This document shows positions 8,601-20,560 of a stretch of DNA of 64,000 nucleotides, piece by piece (the first letter of the stretch is position 1; every line of letters begins with the position of its first letter). A program made the translations under genes and the position numbers. This stretch comes from Eonycteris spelaea. Its lineage: Eukaryota > Chordata > Mammalia > Chiroptera > Pteropodidae. Below the pieces are notes generated by a model, which was given only the letters and a program-made list of their open reading frames with translations, made no database searches and was not told the origin of the DNA. The stretch lies in contig PUFA01000224.1 in NCBI GenBank assembly GCA_003508835.1, positions 930,001-994,000 of the forward strand, in the 5' to 3' direction.

Positions 8601-10110
8601 AGGTAAATGGTATAGCTTATCAGAATTTCTTCTTAATCTTTTATAGAAACAATGTTGAAGATATTTTTCATTATGCTTTCTGATGTCCCTTAGATGAGTA
8701 CCCATCAAAGTAAATTCCTTATAGAACGTAGTGACAGATAAATACCCAAATAATTAGAACGTGACCTGGCTTTACTCCCCCTTCTTGTCTTTGCAATCAG
8801 AAGACTACGAGATATAGTCAGCACTCAATCTCAGCAGTTAGGTATTTTGGTATTTTGCACTGTGCTGGGACCAGGGAAGACTACAGGAAAGTGGAGGGCA
8901 GAGTCTGTGCCCTTCTGCAATTACAGTTTTGCAGAGCGGCCAAGTGGTGGCCCGAAACCCATTCAGTGGGTACCGCATCGAGGCCTCCCTGGCCCGGAGC
9001 AGCCCTATTCACCTTGGTGCTTGGACTGGGGCTTCTGATAACCCTGGCCCTTATGCCCACTACTTCTACAGACTTCCTGAAGTCCTGCAGCCAAGGACAG
9101 AAGTGCCTAGAACTCTGGCTTTTTGTGAAGATGTATTAGATAGGAACCAAAGAGAAGAAAGCAAGGCTTCAACACAACCCTGTGTGGTGCAGGGTCAAGG
9201 CGTCCACAGCTTGGAGCTTTCCCAGACAACGGAGACCGCCCTCCCACCAACCTCCCGGCCGGCTTCTGGACTCGAAATCCACAGGCGAGCCAGCTCCAGC
9301 TCACCAAGGCAGGCTGGACTGGGAAGAATAAAACGAGGGCCTGTGAGGGAGCCGGGATGACCTGAGAGGCCAGAGTCTCCCAACTTCTTCTGCAGCTGTT
9401 TCCACTGATTGCATTTGGAGAGTCGGAAATGTGTTTGTTTCCATCACGCTCTCTTCTGGTGCACCGAGGACACTGACACGCCTCCGGTTGTGTCGCCGCG
9501 TGCTCAGGACCCTCATTCCAGATCGCCTGGCTTTCCAGGTGGGAAAGTAACCGCGGGGCGAGGCCTGGACCTCCCCGAGTTCCTGAAACAGTTTCAGGTC
9601 CCTGGCACGCTCACAGCAACACCGCTTCCTCCAGCAAGTGAAGCCTGAAGTTGATGTACGGCTCATTTTCAGTACACAATACTGCAATTTTGTGAAATGA
9701 TAGCAGTATTGATTCCAGAAGATTTTCTCTTCGCTGAAACCCAGGGCCGAGGTGCTAAATGGAGCCTGAGAGTGAGTAACAGCGCTTCGCACTTCATCGA
9801 TTTAATCGGTCTGCTCCTCCACTTTGATGTAACTGCGGAGGGCCCCCGCCAGAGGCTGGGTCTTTGTTGCCCGGTTCACAGGCCCTCACTTCTCCAGAGG
9901 GCATTGACTGTGAATACAGAGCAGACTCTCCGGGAGGCGGGGGGTTCACACAGGGTCACAAGGAACTTAATCACTTTGGTCACTGGGAGACATGAAGCCT
10001 CTATGAGGAATGGATTTTGGATTCTGATTCCAAATATATTCACTGTCTCCTTCTAGTTCCGATCTCAAGGCAGGAAATGAAGAGCTACATTCAAGGTTGA
10101 AAACAAAGCA
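8601..10110. other. Unique sequence; possible conserved block 9655-9860
   Basis: No repeat was recognised. Several medium open frames overlap on both strands (8929-9360 plus, 9301-9792 minus) without recognisable motifs. 9655-9860 has the texture of a non-coding conserved element and contains a 9-bp perfect inverted repeat (caatactgc at 9677-9685, gcagtattg at 9703-9711). It also contains an atcgat core (ONECUT-like) and ctttgat (TCF-like). Confidence 0.35.
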
Positions 10111-10236
10111 GAATGAGTGAATCAGTGAATGAGTGAATGAATGAATGAGAGAATAAAAGAGAGAGGAGGCGAGAAGAGGAGAGAAGAACAGACAGAAGAA
10201 AGGAAGGAAGGAAGAAAGGAGGCAGGAGGGAGGGAA
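10111..10236 (+). repeat. (GAAT)n-like repeat grading into a polypurine tract
   Basis: 10111-10152 consists of gaatgagt/gaatgaat units; 10153-10236 is almost pure purine with (GGAA) and (GAGA) runs. The antisense open frame here is a low-complexity artefact. Confidence 0.9.
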
Positions 10237-10639
10237 TAGCAAAAAACCCCTATAAATACAGAACAAGCACTGTCACTGCCAGATGAGCCATGATTTTGAG
10301 TAGAATTTAATTATTTGCCAGTTCCAACATGAATTCAAGGTAGGATTCCTCATGGTGCAATCTGAGAAGGAGGCTCCCTGTTGAAATCATGAGGCTATCT
10401 ACCCATCGCCCTGAGTACTGGCTAGAAATTTTTTAGAATACAAGATAAGAGGCTGGCCTTCTGAGTTAGGGGGAGGCTGGTGTTTGGGGGTGGAGGTAAT
10501 GCAGTAGTCTGAGAGATTTTTAAATGATTATAAATAAGGGATGGCAGACTAAAAGGGTTGGGATAATAAGACTAGAAGGAGAAATTGTTGGGGGTGTCTT
10601 GATGGGTAAAATCTGCTTTCGGCGTCCGTGTGGAAGGGG
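10237..10639. other. No feature recognised
   Basis: Moderately AT-rich sequence with no repeat, RNA gene or domain that I can name. Confidence 0.45.
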
Positions 10640-11320
10640 TTGGCACCACTATCCCATTAATTTATTCACTCAACAGATATTTATTATCTATTAGGAGCAG
10701 ACACTGCTGGTTCTTTGGAAGGATACAGACTGGAAGGAGGAAGCAAACATTAAATGAAGCAATTCAAATACACAGGCGATTACAATGCACCCTGAGTTTT
10801 TTAAGGAAGAAAGCTAAATTCTATGAGAGGCAGAGGTTCCCGATTAGTTGGGGTGGGCTCAGGGTCAGAGAAATCCCTCCAGATCTGTGGAATGAGAGGA
10901 ATTCAGCGAGTGAGCTGGGAGAGGACTTGCCACTGTTTGTCCAGGAGCTTGTTGTTTTGAGAGGCCAGACAAGGCCAGTGTGTGGGATCTTGTGGGGGAA
11001 GGAGAAGGGCAAACTCAAGTCGGGGCGACTGTGGAGCAACAGTCAGGAGTCTGAAGGTAATCTTGAGTGTGATGGGACCCTGCTCACAGGTTTTGAACAA
11101 GGAAGTGGTATGAACCGAATCGCCTTTTTTTAAAAAAAAAATACTTCTTAGTCCATAGAGTGCAAATTGGCGTGGAGATGAACTAGAGAAGTGGGGACCA
11201 GTGAGAGGTGACTTCGGTCATCCAGGCAAAAAATGATGGTGGCCTTGTCCCAGGTGAGAAGGAAAGAAATGGCCTGACTGGGGTTATAGTTCAGTGGAGT
11301 GGCCAGGACTTGGTGATGGG
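10640..11320 (-). mobile_element. L2 LINE 3' portion, antisense
   Basis: Plus-strand landmarks are the reverse complement of the L2 3' region in the expected order: 'ttcactcaacagatatttat' (tail), 'gatctgtggaatgagagg', 'gaggccagacaaggccagtg', 'ttgagtgtgatgggaccctg', 'ttgaacaaggaagtggtatg', 'tcatccaggcaaaaaatgat'. The 167-aa plus-strand frame at 10630-11133 is therefore a shadow of L2, not a gene. Confidence 0.65.
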
Positions 11321-11817
11321 AAGCGAAGGGTGAAGGACTCCTAGACTCTGAGGGGAGGTGGCACTTCCCAAAAGTGGGAAGGCTGAGGACTGAGGAGGAG
11401 AGAAAGGCTTCCCTCCTGACCTGGAAGCACATTCGTTCTCTGAGGTGGCTGGATGCACTCTTCCAAGAGGGGACTGCCACGTTTCTGCAGACTCTGGGAC
11501 TGGGGATGGCCTATCCACCTGCCCCTGGCTCCCGCCCCCAGCTGCCAAGTGTCTGAGCTGAGTAGCATTGACGGGAGGGCCCTGCCAATGTCAGGGCTGC
11601 AAACGTGGCCAGGGAAGAAGCCCACATTCAGTGACCTGGAAGGAGAAGCTGATGGGTCTGAGCTTTGGAAAAATACATTAATACTCCCTATGGTGACCTC
11701 AGGACACTTGGGAGAGGAGTCCTGAATCCCCCCAGAGCTCGTTATGGGACCATGATTTTGACTATTTATTCACATAACCTACTTTTAAAAACTTGTATAC
11801 CATAAGGCTGCCTAGTG
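11321..11817. other. No firm feature; may contain further L2 remnant
   Basis: Texture resembles more upstream antisense L2, but I cannot place landmarks. Open frames on both strands overlap fully, arguing against coding. Confidence 0.35.
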
Positions 11818-12082
11818 CAGTGATTTCCAAACTTTTTAACCATGACCCACAAAGAAAATATATTTACATGCCACCCACCACACACACGTGCGTGCACACT
11901 CACACACACACACATACACCCCTTTCCTGAAGCAATAATCACCCTTACTGCATGTAATACACTGATATCTTCTATTCTGTTTCATTGTAAAAACAAGGGG
12001 CGGGGGAGGCGTGTCTCAATCCAGAAAATGGATTTTAGGGCTAATGGGTCGTGACCTAAAATTCGAGAAGCACTACTAGCCC
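11818..12082 (+). mobile_element. Non-autonomous hAT-type DNA transposon
   Basis: The ends are inverted: 'cagtgatttccaaacttttt' on the left, and on the right a sequence whose reverse complement begins gtagtgcttctcgaat. Inside, 'accatgacccacaaagaaaa' and 'gggtcgtgacctaaaa' are typical of mammalian Charlie-like MITEs. An internal CA-rich tract lies at 11876-11925. No transposase remnant. The 8-bp target duplication is not convincing by eye. Confidence 0.6.
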
Positions 12083-12815
12083 AGGGCGCAAACGCCAACT
12101 TCCAGGTGTCAAGCAAGCAACAACACACACAAATCTATGCTTCCCCGGTGCTCTGCTTGACTTAACTCCTTGGGAGCCGTGAGACTGTTTACGTTTCGTT
12201 TTTAAACAGACACAGATCATTCCATTTTTACTTCTTTCTTTTGGGGGATATTTCTACTATAGCATAGTGGCTGACGCCCTCATCATCATGTCTGGGAAGC
12301 CATTCTACGGTACAGAAAGTGACAATCCACTGAGGATGCAGCTGCATTGGTGGACCACCGACACTTCATTGAGGGGAAATTTCTTTAAAAAAAAAGAAAA
12401 GAGTCACGTTAATAATTGGTCAGGGTAGCCCTCTTGGTTTCCTAATGATCATTCTCAAGATAAGCGTTTGGTGACACTCCAAGGAGGGAAAAATGGTAAG
12501 AACATGCATCTGGATCCGTAAACTATAAGCAGACATTTTAGAATCGGGTTGGTTTAAGCAGATACTCATTCTCCTGGGCCGATGCCACCAATCCGAATAC
12601 AGCCAAGTGCCGGGGGATGCGGGAGAGATGGGGGGAAATGCGGGGCCCACTGCGGAGTCAGCTCATCTTTGGCATCAACTGGGCCTGCCCTTCGGCCCCC
12701 TAAACAATGTGCCTTAGAGTCTCAGCCAGCTTTATTTTTAAGATAAGGCCTTTTTTAAATCTCTAAAGTAAACAAAGGCATATTGCAGAAAACGTATCAA
12801 ACACTAACAAAGCAT
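12083..12815. other. Unique sequence, possible conserved block 12420-12790
   Basis: No repeat is recognised. 12420-12790 is non-repetitive with alternating AT-rich and GC-rich patches and no CA/GA runs. Nothing indicates coding; the antisense 76-aa frame at 12420-12650 has no domain. Confidence 0.3.
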
Positions 12816-12908
12816 AAGAAAAAAGAAAGAGGGAGGAAAGGAAGGAGAGAGGAAAAGAGAGAAGGAAGAACTAAGGAATAGAGAGAGAGAGAAAAAAAAA
12901 GAAGGAAA
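12816..12908 (+). repeat. Polypurine (GA-rich) tract
   Basis: About 90 bp almost entirely A and G, including (GA)5 and an A run near 12892. Confidence 0.9.
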
Positions 12909-13154
12909 TTAAACTCAACCGAAATCCCATCCCCTGGAGAAAACTACTAATAACACTGAGGTGGGTATCTGTCAGTTAATTCCTCAAATTGCTTCTGATC
13001 TCATGTACACACGTTTCCCAAGATTAGTTCTTGTTCTTTCAGCTCAATAAAATTCTCCTCGTCTTCTCTCTGACCTAAGGGCTTCACTTGAATTCTGGTT
13101 TACGGCCTTCAAAGGTCCATGATCTCTGAGATTGTGTCTCATCAGCCTTGCTTT
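12909..13154. other. No feature recognised
   Basis: Non-repetitive sequence between the GA tract and the GATA repeat; nothing identifiable. Confidence 0.45.
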
Positions 13155-13300
13155 AATAGATAGACAGACAGACAGTTGGGTAGATAGTAAGATAGATAGA
13201 TAGTAAGATAGATAGATACATAGATATAGATAGATATAGACAGATGATAGATACACACATATATACAGAGATAGTTACATAGATGCATACATACATAGTT
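13155..13300 (+). repeat. Interrupted (GATA)n microsatellite
   Basis: Runs of gata and gaca with breaks; the end grades into (CATA)n. The antisense frame at 13044-13256 is a Tyr/Ser/Leu low-complexity artefact. Many overlapping GATA-factor cores are present by composition only. Confidence 0.92.
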
Positions 13301-13439
13301 AAAACCTCTGACTCATTCCGAACTCAGCTTTGGTCCAATAATTACTATATAGAATGAGGAGTGGCAATTAACGGATCACAAAGCTTTTGTTGTTTTCCAT
13401 TAGACTTCTAAAAATAAGACTTCCTAAGGGTGGCATCTA

Positions 13440-13530
13440 AATCTTATTAATGTTCTACCCCCAAGATCTATCACAATGCCAAACACATAGTAGGCACTCA
13501 ATAAATGTTTGTGGAATTGAACTGAAAAAT
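13440..13530 (+). mobile_element. L2 LINE tail
   Basis: 'ccaaacacatagtaggcact' followed by 'caataaatgtttgtggaatt' is the canonical L2/MIR-like 3' end. Confidence 0.7.
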
Positions 13531-14279
13531 ACCAGTTCATTACTGGGTCATTCCCAAGGACAGACTGAGAACATTTATTGATGATTTAATCTAAGCAGCA
13601 GGCTTTAGAACACATGAGTCAGGCTAGAGTGATTAACCGCATCCCCCCTCCTCCCAAATAAATAAATAAAAATAAAGGCGGGCCCAGTCCTGTCTGTTTG
13701 CCAAGAAAGCCATTATATTCCCTGATGGGAAATCCAAAAATTCTCTGGTCTCAAGATGGCAGAAGGCCCTATGCAGAAATACAGGGGCTATGGTCACCCT
13801 CGAGGGCACAGGGGCGGTCATGCGCTAACCTTCCTGACGTCTGGGTGGCAGCTGCGAACTGGAGGCAGATTCTTACACCATCCTCCCTCTCTTTTCTGAA
13901 AACTGTTGCCCAAGAGTTTGGCCACATTCTTGTAATGAGAACATGCTTGGAGCATTCCTCATAGTTTGGGTCTTATCTTTTATCACCTTCAATCTGCAGT
14001 GACCATTATCTCTTTGGCTTGAATTTCCAGGCACAATCGTCTGTTCTGGGCTTCAGAGGTCCACTGACCATTGGATCAATTGACACAAAGTCATTAGTGC
14101 TGTTCAAGGTGGCCCTGTATCTAATTGCTAGAATTGGCCCTAAGGGAACTAGTCACTAGTCACTAGTGTACCTGCCCCGTGACATCTTTCTATTATTGAT
14201 CTAGGGTAATTTAGTCCCCTGAGCTCACTCCTTTCAGATACAATCACCTGGAAGGCACATCTGGTGACATCATATGTGG
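13531..14279. other. No feature recognised; short tandem ctagtca at 14148-14167
   Basis: Non-repetitive sequence except three tandem units of 'actagtc' near 14148-14167. Short open frames only. Confidence 0.45.
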
Positions 14280-14580
14280 CGATATTGACCAAGATGCTCT
14301 GACCCATTAAATCCACCTCTGTGAATCTGTCCTAAGGAATCTTTCAAAATACTTTGAAAAGCCATATGAAAAAGATATCCACTTTAGAGATGTTTAAAAT
14401 AATAAGACAAATGGTGGTCACCTAAATGTCCAATCACAGGGAATTCAGATCAGTACATTGCTGTTTATCCAATGAGAATGAGCGTTATTAGGAAAGTGGT
14501 TGTCAAGTTCACGCAAAAATGCCCATATCTTATATGTCTATTTTAATGATACAGTTACTTCAACAAAATTAAATTAATTC
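14280..14580 (+). mobile_element. Diverged L1 3' portion
   Basis: 'gtcctaaggaatctttcaaa', 'cacctaaatgtccaatcaca', 'acattgctgtttatccaatg' and 'aaaaatgcccatatcttata' follow the end of L1 ORF2/3' UTR of old L1 families. Strongly decayed. Confidence 0.5.
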
Positions 14581-14829
14581 GTACTTGTTCAAATTCCCCA
14601 TACCTTAATGGATTATATTGTCAACTGTTTAGTTTTTTTTTAAATCGAGTGCATAATGGCAAATGGTAACGAGAGTCTACGCATTTTCTGTGAGGCTGCT
14701 GGTAGAGAAGGGGCCAATCAAGGGACTTTGGTTACTCCCACTTCTTCTAGAACAAACAACACAAACAAACTACTTCTCCCTCCTCCATCAAATTCCTCTG
14801 GTCACATAAAGTCCAACGTCTTGTGAGAC
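14581..14829. other. No feature recognised
   Basis: AT-rich, with a short T run at 14632-14641. Nothing identifiable. Confidence 0.4.
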
Positions 14830-14925
14830 TCGATTTTCTCATCTGTAGGACTGGGATAATATCGACCACATCGGATGGTGGTAAGGGGTACACACGATAT
14901 AAGGGGTACTTGACACAGTGCTCGG
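14830..14925 (+). repeat. MIR SINE fragment
   Basis: 'gattttctcatctgtaggac' and 'ttgacacagtgctcgg' match MIR core and 3' tail. Confidence 0.5.
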
Positions 14926-15659
14926 TCAAGCGGGAGTCCCAGCACAGCCTGAGTCAGGGGACAACGGCCTTCTGCTGTGACTTCCAGAGGACATGGCTAC
15001 ACACTAATGAGGGGGGACAGCCCATGACATTTGCTCTTTACATTCTCTTCTGCTGAAAAGCACTTGGTTCCTTAAGAAAACCACCTGCCTACAGCTTGGA
15101 CCCACTCAGATGCCTCTCACCCCCCGACTAAGCCTAATGTTGGAGGCGAGGAGTGGCTTCATGAAAGACCCAGGTTCTCAGCATCTTAGGGGATAGGCCA
15201 GAGTAAACCTCATTCTGGGGTGAAATCCAGCACGCCCAGCCGGCCCACCAGCTCAGCCTTGTGGTCCAGCCTGTCTGTCCCCCCACACCCCCCTCCTCCT
15301 GGCCCTTACGCTACTACTTCTGTCTCGCAGTGGTTCTCATCCTCGAGCAGGAGCTGCCTGACCCACGGCCAGTTTCTACTGCTAAGCTCCACCACCTCCC
15401 AGCTCCTGTGTAATGGGGTCATTGACCTCTCCAGTCCTAGATGGGAGGGGCTCCTAAAGCCACCCCATCCCAGAGAACAGGGGACACATGTCAAATACTT
15501 ATCAAGTTCTCACTTTGTTTAAGGCCCCTTGTAAACAGCTTGAGAACGGATGCAGGATTGTATATATTTCTCTCCAAATGCATGACAATCTTTCAGGAGC
15601 CAGGAGTCATGTGCTTTGATAAAACGCAGGAAGTGATTCCTACCACACTGGGTCCGATT
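14926..15659. other. No feature recognised
   Basis: Moderately GC-rich; a C-rich stretch near 15280-15300. Overlapping short frames without domains. Confidence 0.45.
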
Positions 15660-15965
15660 CGGACAGGTAATAATGGGAAGGGGTGGGTGGGCATTTTAGA
15701 TGGAGGAAACAGCTTGAGTAAAAGCATGCATGCCCAAACTCTGGGCCAGTGACTGAGAAGAGGGTCTGGTTCTATTAGATAAAGCACAGAGTTAGAAAAA
15801 AGTGGGGAGAGAAGGGGCTATAAAAGGGGACCAAAGACAGGCTGCGAAAGGCCCTGAGCGGATAGTCCTGGCAGAGCCACCAGCATGAAGGGCTGAGGGT
15901 GATTTGGTTGGGACAATGGATTGGGGTCCTCAGAAGACCTCTTCCTGCCTGATCTGAACTTTGGC
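15660..15965 (-). mobile_element. L2 LINE fragment, antisense
   Basis: 'ggaggaaacagcttgagtaa', 'gctgcgaaaggccctgagcg' and 'gggttgatttggttggg'-like phrases are the reverse complement of the L2 3' region. Diverged. Confidence 0.45.
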
Positions 15966-16269
15966 CACCCAAGCTCCCCCTTTAAACTATAAGTACTCCC
16001 CAAGAGAGCTTTGAGAAAACACGAACTAAAACCACAGCCAACTGAGTCAAGTATACAAACTACCAGTTTGCAGCAAAGACAACCAGAGATGCCAATCAAC
16101 GTCAAGGAAGATGTCCAGCATCCCCAGGGGTCAGGGGTGACCATCCAGCACCATCAGTCATAGTAAAGGTCAGAATCATAACCCACAATTCTACTTCTTT
16201 ATATTCATCATGTAAAACTTTGGCCCTATGTGAGGACTTGGGAATCACAACTAATTTTGCAAAACTGTG
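15966..16269. other. No feature recognised
   Basis: Non-repetitive sequence; nothing identifiable. Confidence 0.4.
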
Positions 16270-16500
16270 TTCACATGTACATTTTTTAAAAATATTCTGC
16301 TTTATTACCTAAGAACAAGACATGTACATTTCTCAAGTAAATATGTGTTATTCTTTGTGATGATTGGCAATATTCCATGATATAGTTGTATTATGCAACC
16401 ATTTCCCTATTGATTGGCATTGATTATTTCTACTGATTTTATTTTCTGCTGGGCTAAATTCAGCATATAACTATCCCAGCACAAAGACTAGTGCTTTTGT
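16270..16500 (-). mobile_element. L1 3'-end fragment, antisense
   Basis: 'atattccatgatatagttgt', 'accatttccctattgattgg' and 'gattatttctactgatttta' are the reverse complement of an L1M 3' UTR. Confidence 0.6.
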
Positions 16501-16794
16501 TTTTATGGAATAGAATTCCCAGAAAGACAGACGTCCCCACGCTTCCATGTCGGTGAAGGTGCTATCTCCAAGGCCGGGCTGCTGCGGCCACCCAGAAACA
16601 CAGTGGAATTAGAGACCAGGGGCTTTTCTGAGGTTTGAGTCACCCTAACCACCCAGAAGACTTCAGGGATAGAAGAGACCTTCCCTGAAATATTGCCTGT
16701 TGGATGGTTTCACCATAAAATTTAATATGACTCAGCCCTTCTTTCTGGAAGACTCACTTCTGAGTAACTCTGATGACCAAAGAGTAATAATGGC
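16501..16794. other. No feature recognised
   Basis: Short non-repetitive interval. Confidence 0.4.
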
Positions 16795-17050
16795 TGACAT
16801 TTATTGAGCTTTAACTGTGTCCCAGATGCGGCGCTAAGTCCTTTGGCTGTATTAATTTATCTAATCCTCACCACAACCCTGTGAAGTAAGTCTATTATCG
16901 GAATTCTGCAGATGAGGAAACCGAGGCATAGAAAAGTTAAGCAGCCTGCTCAAGTTCGTGCCAATGTGAACTATTTCGTGGGCAGGGGATGCTGCTAAGC
17001 TTTGAACCCAAGGATCCTTGCTTCTGAGCGCACCGTCTCCCTGCTGCGTT
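16795..17050 (-). repeat. Near full-length MIR SINE, antisense
   Basis: 'ggctgacatttattgagctt', 'taatcctcaccacaaccctg', 'cagatgaggaaaccgaggca' and 'tttgaacccaaggatcc' are the full antisense series of MIR landmarks. Confidence 0.8.
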
Positions 17051-19239
17051 ATCTGCCTTTCCCTAGAAGATTTTACAAAGATTTTTATCCTCTTTATTTA
17101 TTTTATCTGTGTTTTACTCTAACACTGGTTGCAAGTGAGCCTCTCTCTCTCTTGGGTGCCCAAGCTCCCCCTTAAAATACAAGTACCCACCATGAGATAG
17201 CTTCGAAGCCAGCAACCCTTCACAATTCAGTATAAATGAACATTCTCACTCACTTCCTGCAGCTCGGGAATATCAGGTCCGTGAAAAGGGAGACAATGGA
17301 ACGCTAGGGAGTATCTAGTCAAAGAAAGAGGTTGACTGTGGACCATGACACTGCAGGACTCTGCGATGCAGGGCTCCGCAGCCAGCAGCCCTGCGGGCCC
17401 CTGGAGGCTGGGGAGGAGGGGCAGTCATTGCCGAGGAGCCCCGACTGTGGAAAGGAGGGAGGCCGCCAGAGCAAGCCCGCCTGCTTTATAAATGCGCAGG
17501 GAAGCACAGGCCACTGAAAGCTACCTCATGGTCAACCTGGGCCCCTGTCCTGAGAACGGCTGGCTGTGCTTTGCCTCAGTCTTACCTTCTATACCCTGGA
17601 GGTTTCTGGGCTAGGGATCAAGGTTCCAGCTACACCCACACCGGCCCCTGAAAGGACACGGCCCTTATCAATTCCGTATGCACAGGTGGCCACATTCCAC
17701 TTGTCCTGCTTCCCGTTCCCCAGCCCCTCCATCTCTCTGGCCACAGGGATGGACCAGAGAAGGGCGCCCCTCACAGATGTTATCATCGCCCGCTCCCTCT
17801 GCGCCGCCACCTGAATTCTCAGCAGCTGCAGTGGACAGAGGGCTGACACTTCCCGCCTCTGCAACTCTGCCTTTCTTCTCTGCCTAGGGACTTTTTCTGA
17901 CACGGGGAGCTTGGTTGGAGCAACGGGAGTGGCGGTAGAGGGAGGCTTACTGCCCCAGGCGCAACCCTCAACCAGTTAGGAGCGGGTGTTGGGGGATAAG
18001 GCTCCAGCCTCCCCTTCCTCCTAGTACGGCAGAGGGTCCCCAGAGGGATGAAGCCGTCCGTGCTCCTCGTGGGAACCTGCTCCTTAGCACATGCTTTCGA
18101 TGTCCTCCTTTCCCTGCCTCGTCTCCCCATTGTCCCAGCAAACCCTGAGATGGGAACTTGGTTGCAGCCAGGTAGGGCGATTCCAGGAAATGGGGCGAGG
18201 GAGGGAAGAGAGGAAAACTCAGGAAGGGTGTGTTCACGCATGAGCTGCTTCCAGGGAGTTTCTGAGAGTTTACGCCATCCCACAGAGAGCCAGGGGCACG
18301 GGATGATCCACCCCCACCCCCCACACACCCCACGCCCTTTCCTTGTTGGTTGAGAACTGCCACTGAGAGAGAGGGTTAAATTCCTGGCACTTCTGCTGGA
18401 GAAAGCCTTCAGGCAAGATGACCCAGAAAGCCAACAGTGTGTAGGAATGTGATCTCCAGGTTGGGCCTGAGGGCTGGGGGCCCGGCGGGCAGAGCCAAAG
18501 CTAAAGCAAAGTAGAGACCAGAGGGGCTGAGGCCTTCGTGGATCCACCGTAACCCAGCCCCGTGCCCTCCTTTTGCCTCAGATGATGCTACTTCGTTTCT
18601 GAATGCTGGCACCCAGAATTTGTCCTGTTTCTGACTCTAGAGGCAGACTCATGCTCTGCTCGGCTGATAAATATGCCCTCTTAGATCTGCCTTTCTCTCA
18701 GTTTACAGAGGATTTGAGTCTTTATTATGTCAAAGGAAGAAGAAAAAAACAACAACAAATAAATGGAATACTGATTCGGCATCAGAGATTACTATTGCGG
18801 GATATTGCGCCATATCTTTTTTTCTGGTGAATTATTAATAAAGCCTGTTTTTGTTTAATGCCTGCTAATAATTTCTAAAAACAGATCTACAACTTCAGCT
18901 GTAAATGGATGTCCATGAATCACCCCACTGACACCCAAGTGTACGGTTAACAGAAACATCCGACAATAAAATAACTTCGCCTTTCCAGGCTTTCTCTCTG
19001 GGATCGCTGAAGAATGGCAGACAGACCAAAGCAAGAGCCAGGAAGGTGAGAGGGAGAAGGTGAAATAGAGCTTCCCAGGTCGGTCTCAGCAACCTTGTTC
19101 AACGAATAACAGAAATCTGGAAATGGGTATTGAGAGGGGCGACCTTCTCACTGCTGACTTTGGGTCAGGAAGGGAAGGAAGCCCCACACGACTTCCCTCA
19201 AGCACCACGAGGCACCCAGCACTGCCCTCAGATCGACCT
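17051..19239. other. GC-rich unique sequence, no gene recognised
   Basis: The longest open frame of the window (242 aa, minus strand, 17819-18547) lies here. It has no recognisable domain, signal or motif, is compositionally P/S/R/G-rich as GC-rich frames are, and overlaps frames on the other strand at 17968-18353. I see no splice-bounded exon pattern I would defend. 18620-18860 is AT-rich and could be a conserved non-coding piece. Confidence 0.45.
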
Positions 19240-19365
19240 CGAGGAACAGATGTTCTGATTCCTAATTAACAAAGTACAAAATTACGCTGCGAAGCAGCCT
19301 GGCACATCGCAAAGCTAGGAATTGAACCCAGGATAGTGTGGTGGCTTTGGCCTTGGCCTTCCAAA
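19240..19365 (-). repeat. Diverged MIR SINE, antisense
   Basis: 'gcatcgcaaagctagg'-like and 'gaattgaacccaggatagtg' resemble antisense MIR head. Weak. Confidence 0.4.
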
Positions 19366-19599
19366 GGCTCTTTACAGCCAGTCAAGGGACCTTAAAATTC
19401 ACTAGCTCATCTCTTCATGAAAGGAGGAAATAAAAAACTCGTATGTCGCCCTTTTCCTCAAAGAAGGGATCTTGAGGACGCGAGCAAAGCCACCGGCAAT
19501 GTCTACTTCGAGCTCCTCTCAAGGACATTCTGCCATCTGCCCTCGTCCTCGCATTAAAAACCATGCATTTTATGCTCAACAGACTGACACAGTCTCAGT
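19366..19599. other. No feature recognised
   Basis: Non-repetitive sequence; nothing identifiable. Confidence 0.4.
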
Positions 19600-20560
19600 G
19601 TTAGTGGGTTAGACCACTCTCACAGGAAGCCCCTCATTCGTTGCGTATTGATTTCGTATCCACGGGGGTCAAAAACTGGGCTGGACGCTGGGGGTCCAAT
19701 GGCGAGCTGAACCAGACGTGGCCACTGCTCCCAGCCTGCAGGGGTAAGCCTGCCTCAGGTACAAAACTATCTCAGGGATGCCACAGGAGTTCATCTCAGG
19801 GAAGGAGACCTTCAGGAGGAGATGATCGAGTTCCCACAACCAGACGTGAAGTAAGCATTCACCAGGGAAGAGAGGAAGAAAGGACATTCCAGGCAGAGGA
19901 CTTGGCAAAGGCCAGAGGCCCGCGGTGGGAAGAAGCTTGGCCCAAGCGGACGAGCGCGGCTGCTGAGGGAAGGGCACACGCGGGGGCGGGTGGCGGGGCG
20001 ACGGTGGAGGCCAGGCCTGCAGCCTCGCAGCCCATGCTCAGAGCAGTGAGAAGACCACAGGGGTGAGGAGCAAAGCGGGACGTAATTACGCTGGCACTGA
20101 AAGGACTCCTCTGATGGCTGGGTGAAAACTATGGCCGAGAGGATTCGAAGGGAGCCAGTCCAGAGGTGACAGCAAGAGTCTAGGGCAAGACGAATGGCAG
20201 CTTGACGCATGTCGGGGTGATGGAGACAGAGAATGAGAGCCAACATGAGAAAGATTTAGGAGATAAGATCATCCAGTCTCAGCATTCCTGGACAGCCTGC
20301 TGGGGAAGGAGCCAGTCTGGGGGAAGGAGCAGATGGTACCAAGGATGTCTGTGACCTTTGCAGCTGAGTAGAAAATTGCAATTCACTGAGATTGGGGAGA
20401 AGTCCAAGTATGGTTTTGTGGGGGCTGCGAAGTCGTATGTCCAGTCTGGACTCTGAAAGGCCTTTCAGAGTCCCAAGCAGAAAGGCTGAAGAGGCAGGTG
20501 GAAAGATCTAGGTACGGAAGATGAGTGTGAGCCATCCCCTTCACTGTGGACCTTAAGCTG
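19600..20560 (-). mobile_element. L2 LINE, antisense, extended copy
   Basis: 'gaaaggacattccaggcaga', 'cttggcaaaggccagaggcc', 'ggctgggtgaaaactatggc', 'cacaggggtgaggagcaaag' and 'cagcttgacgcatgtcgggg' fall in antisense L2 order; 20360-20560 ('tcactgagattggggagaag', 'ggaaagatctagg') continues it upstream. The 141-aa and 144-aa frames here are shadows. Confidence 0.5.

Noticed and set aside
8929..9360. 143-aa plus-strand frame considered as an exon
   Set aside because: The translated sequence matches no family I recognise and I could not define splice boundaries that would support an exon.
9677..9711. Hairpin considered as a microRNA precursor
   Set aside because: Only 9 base pairs with no extension of pairing outside the stem; precursors need a far longer stem.
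10630..11133. 167-aa open frame on the plus strand
   Set aside because: It lies on the antisense strand of an L2 LINE copy.
13155..13300. GATA repeat considered as a GATA-factor enhancer
   Set aside because: The motif occurs by repeat composition alone; simple-sequence expansion explains it.
17819..18547. 242-aa open frame on the minus strand, longest in the window
   Set aside because: P/S/R-rich composition typical of GC-rich sequence, no domain or motif, overlapping frames on the other strand, and no exon or promoter context.
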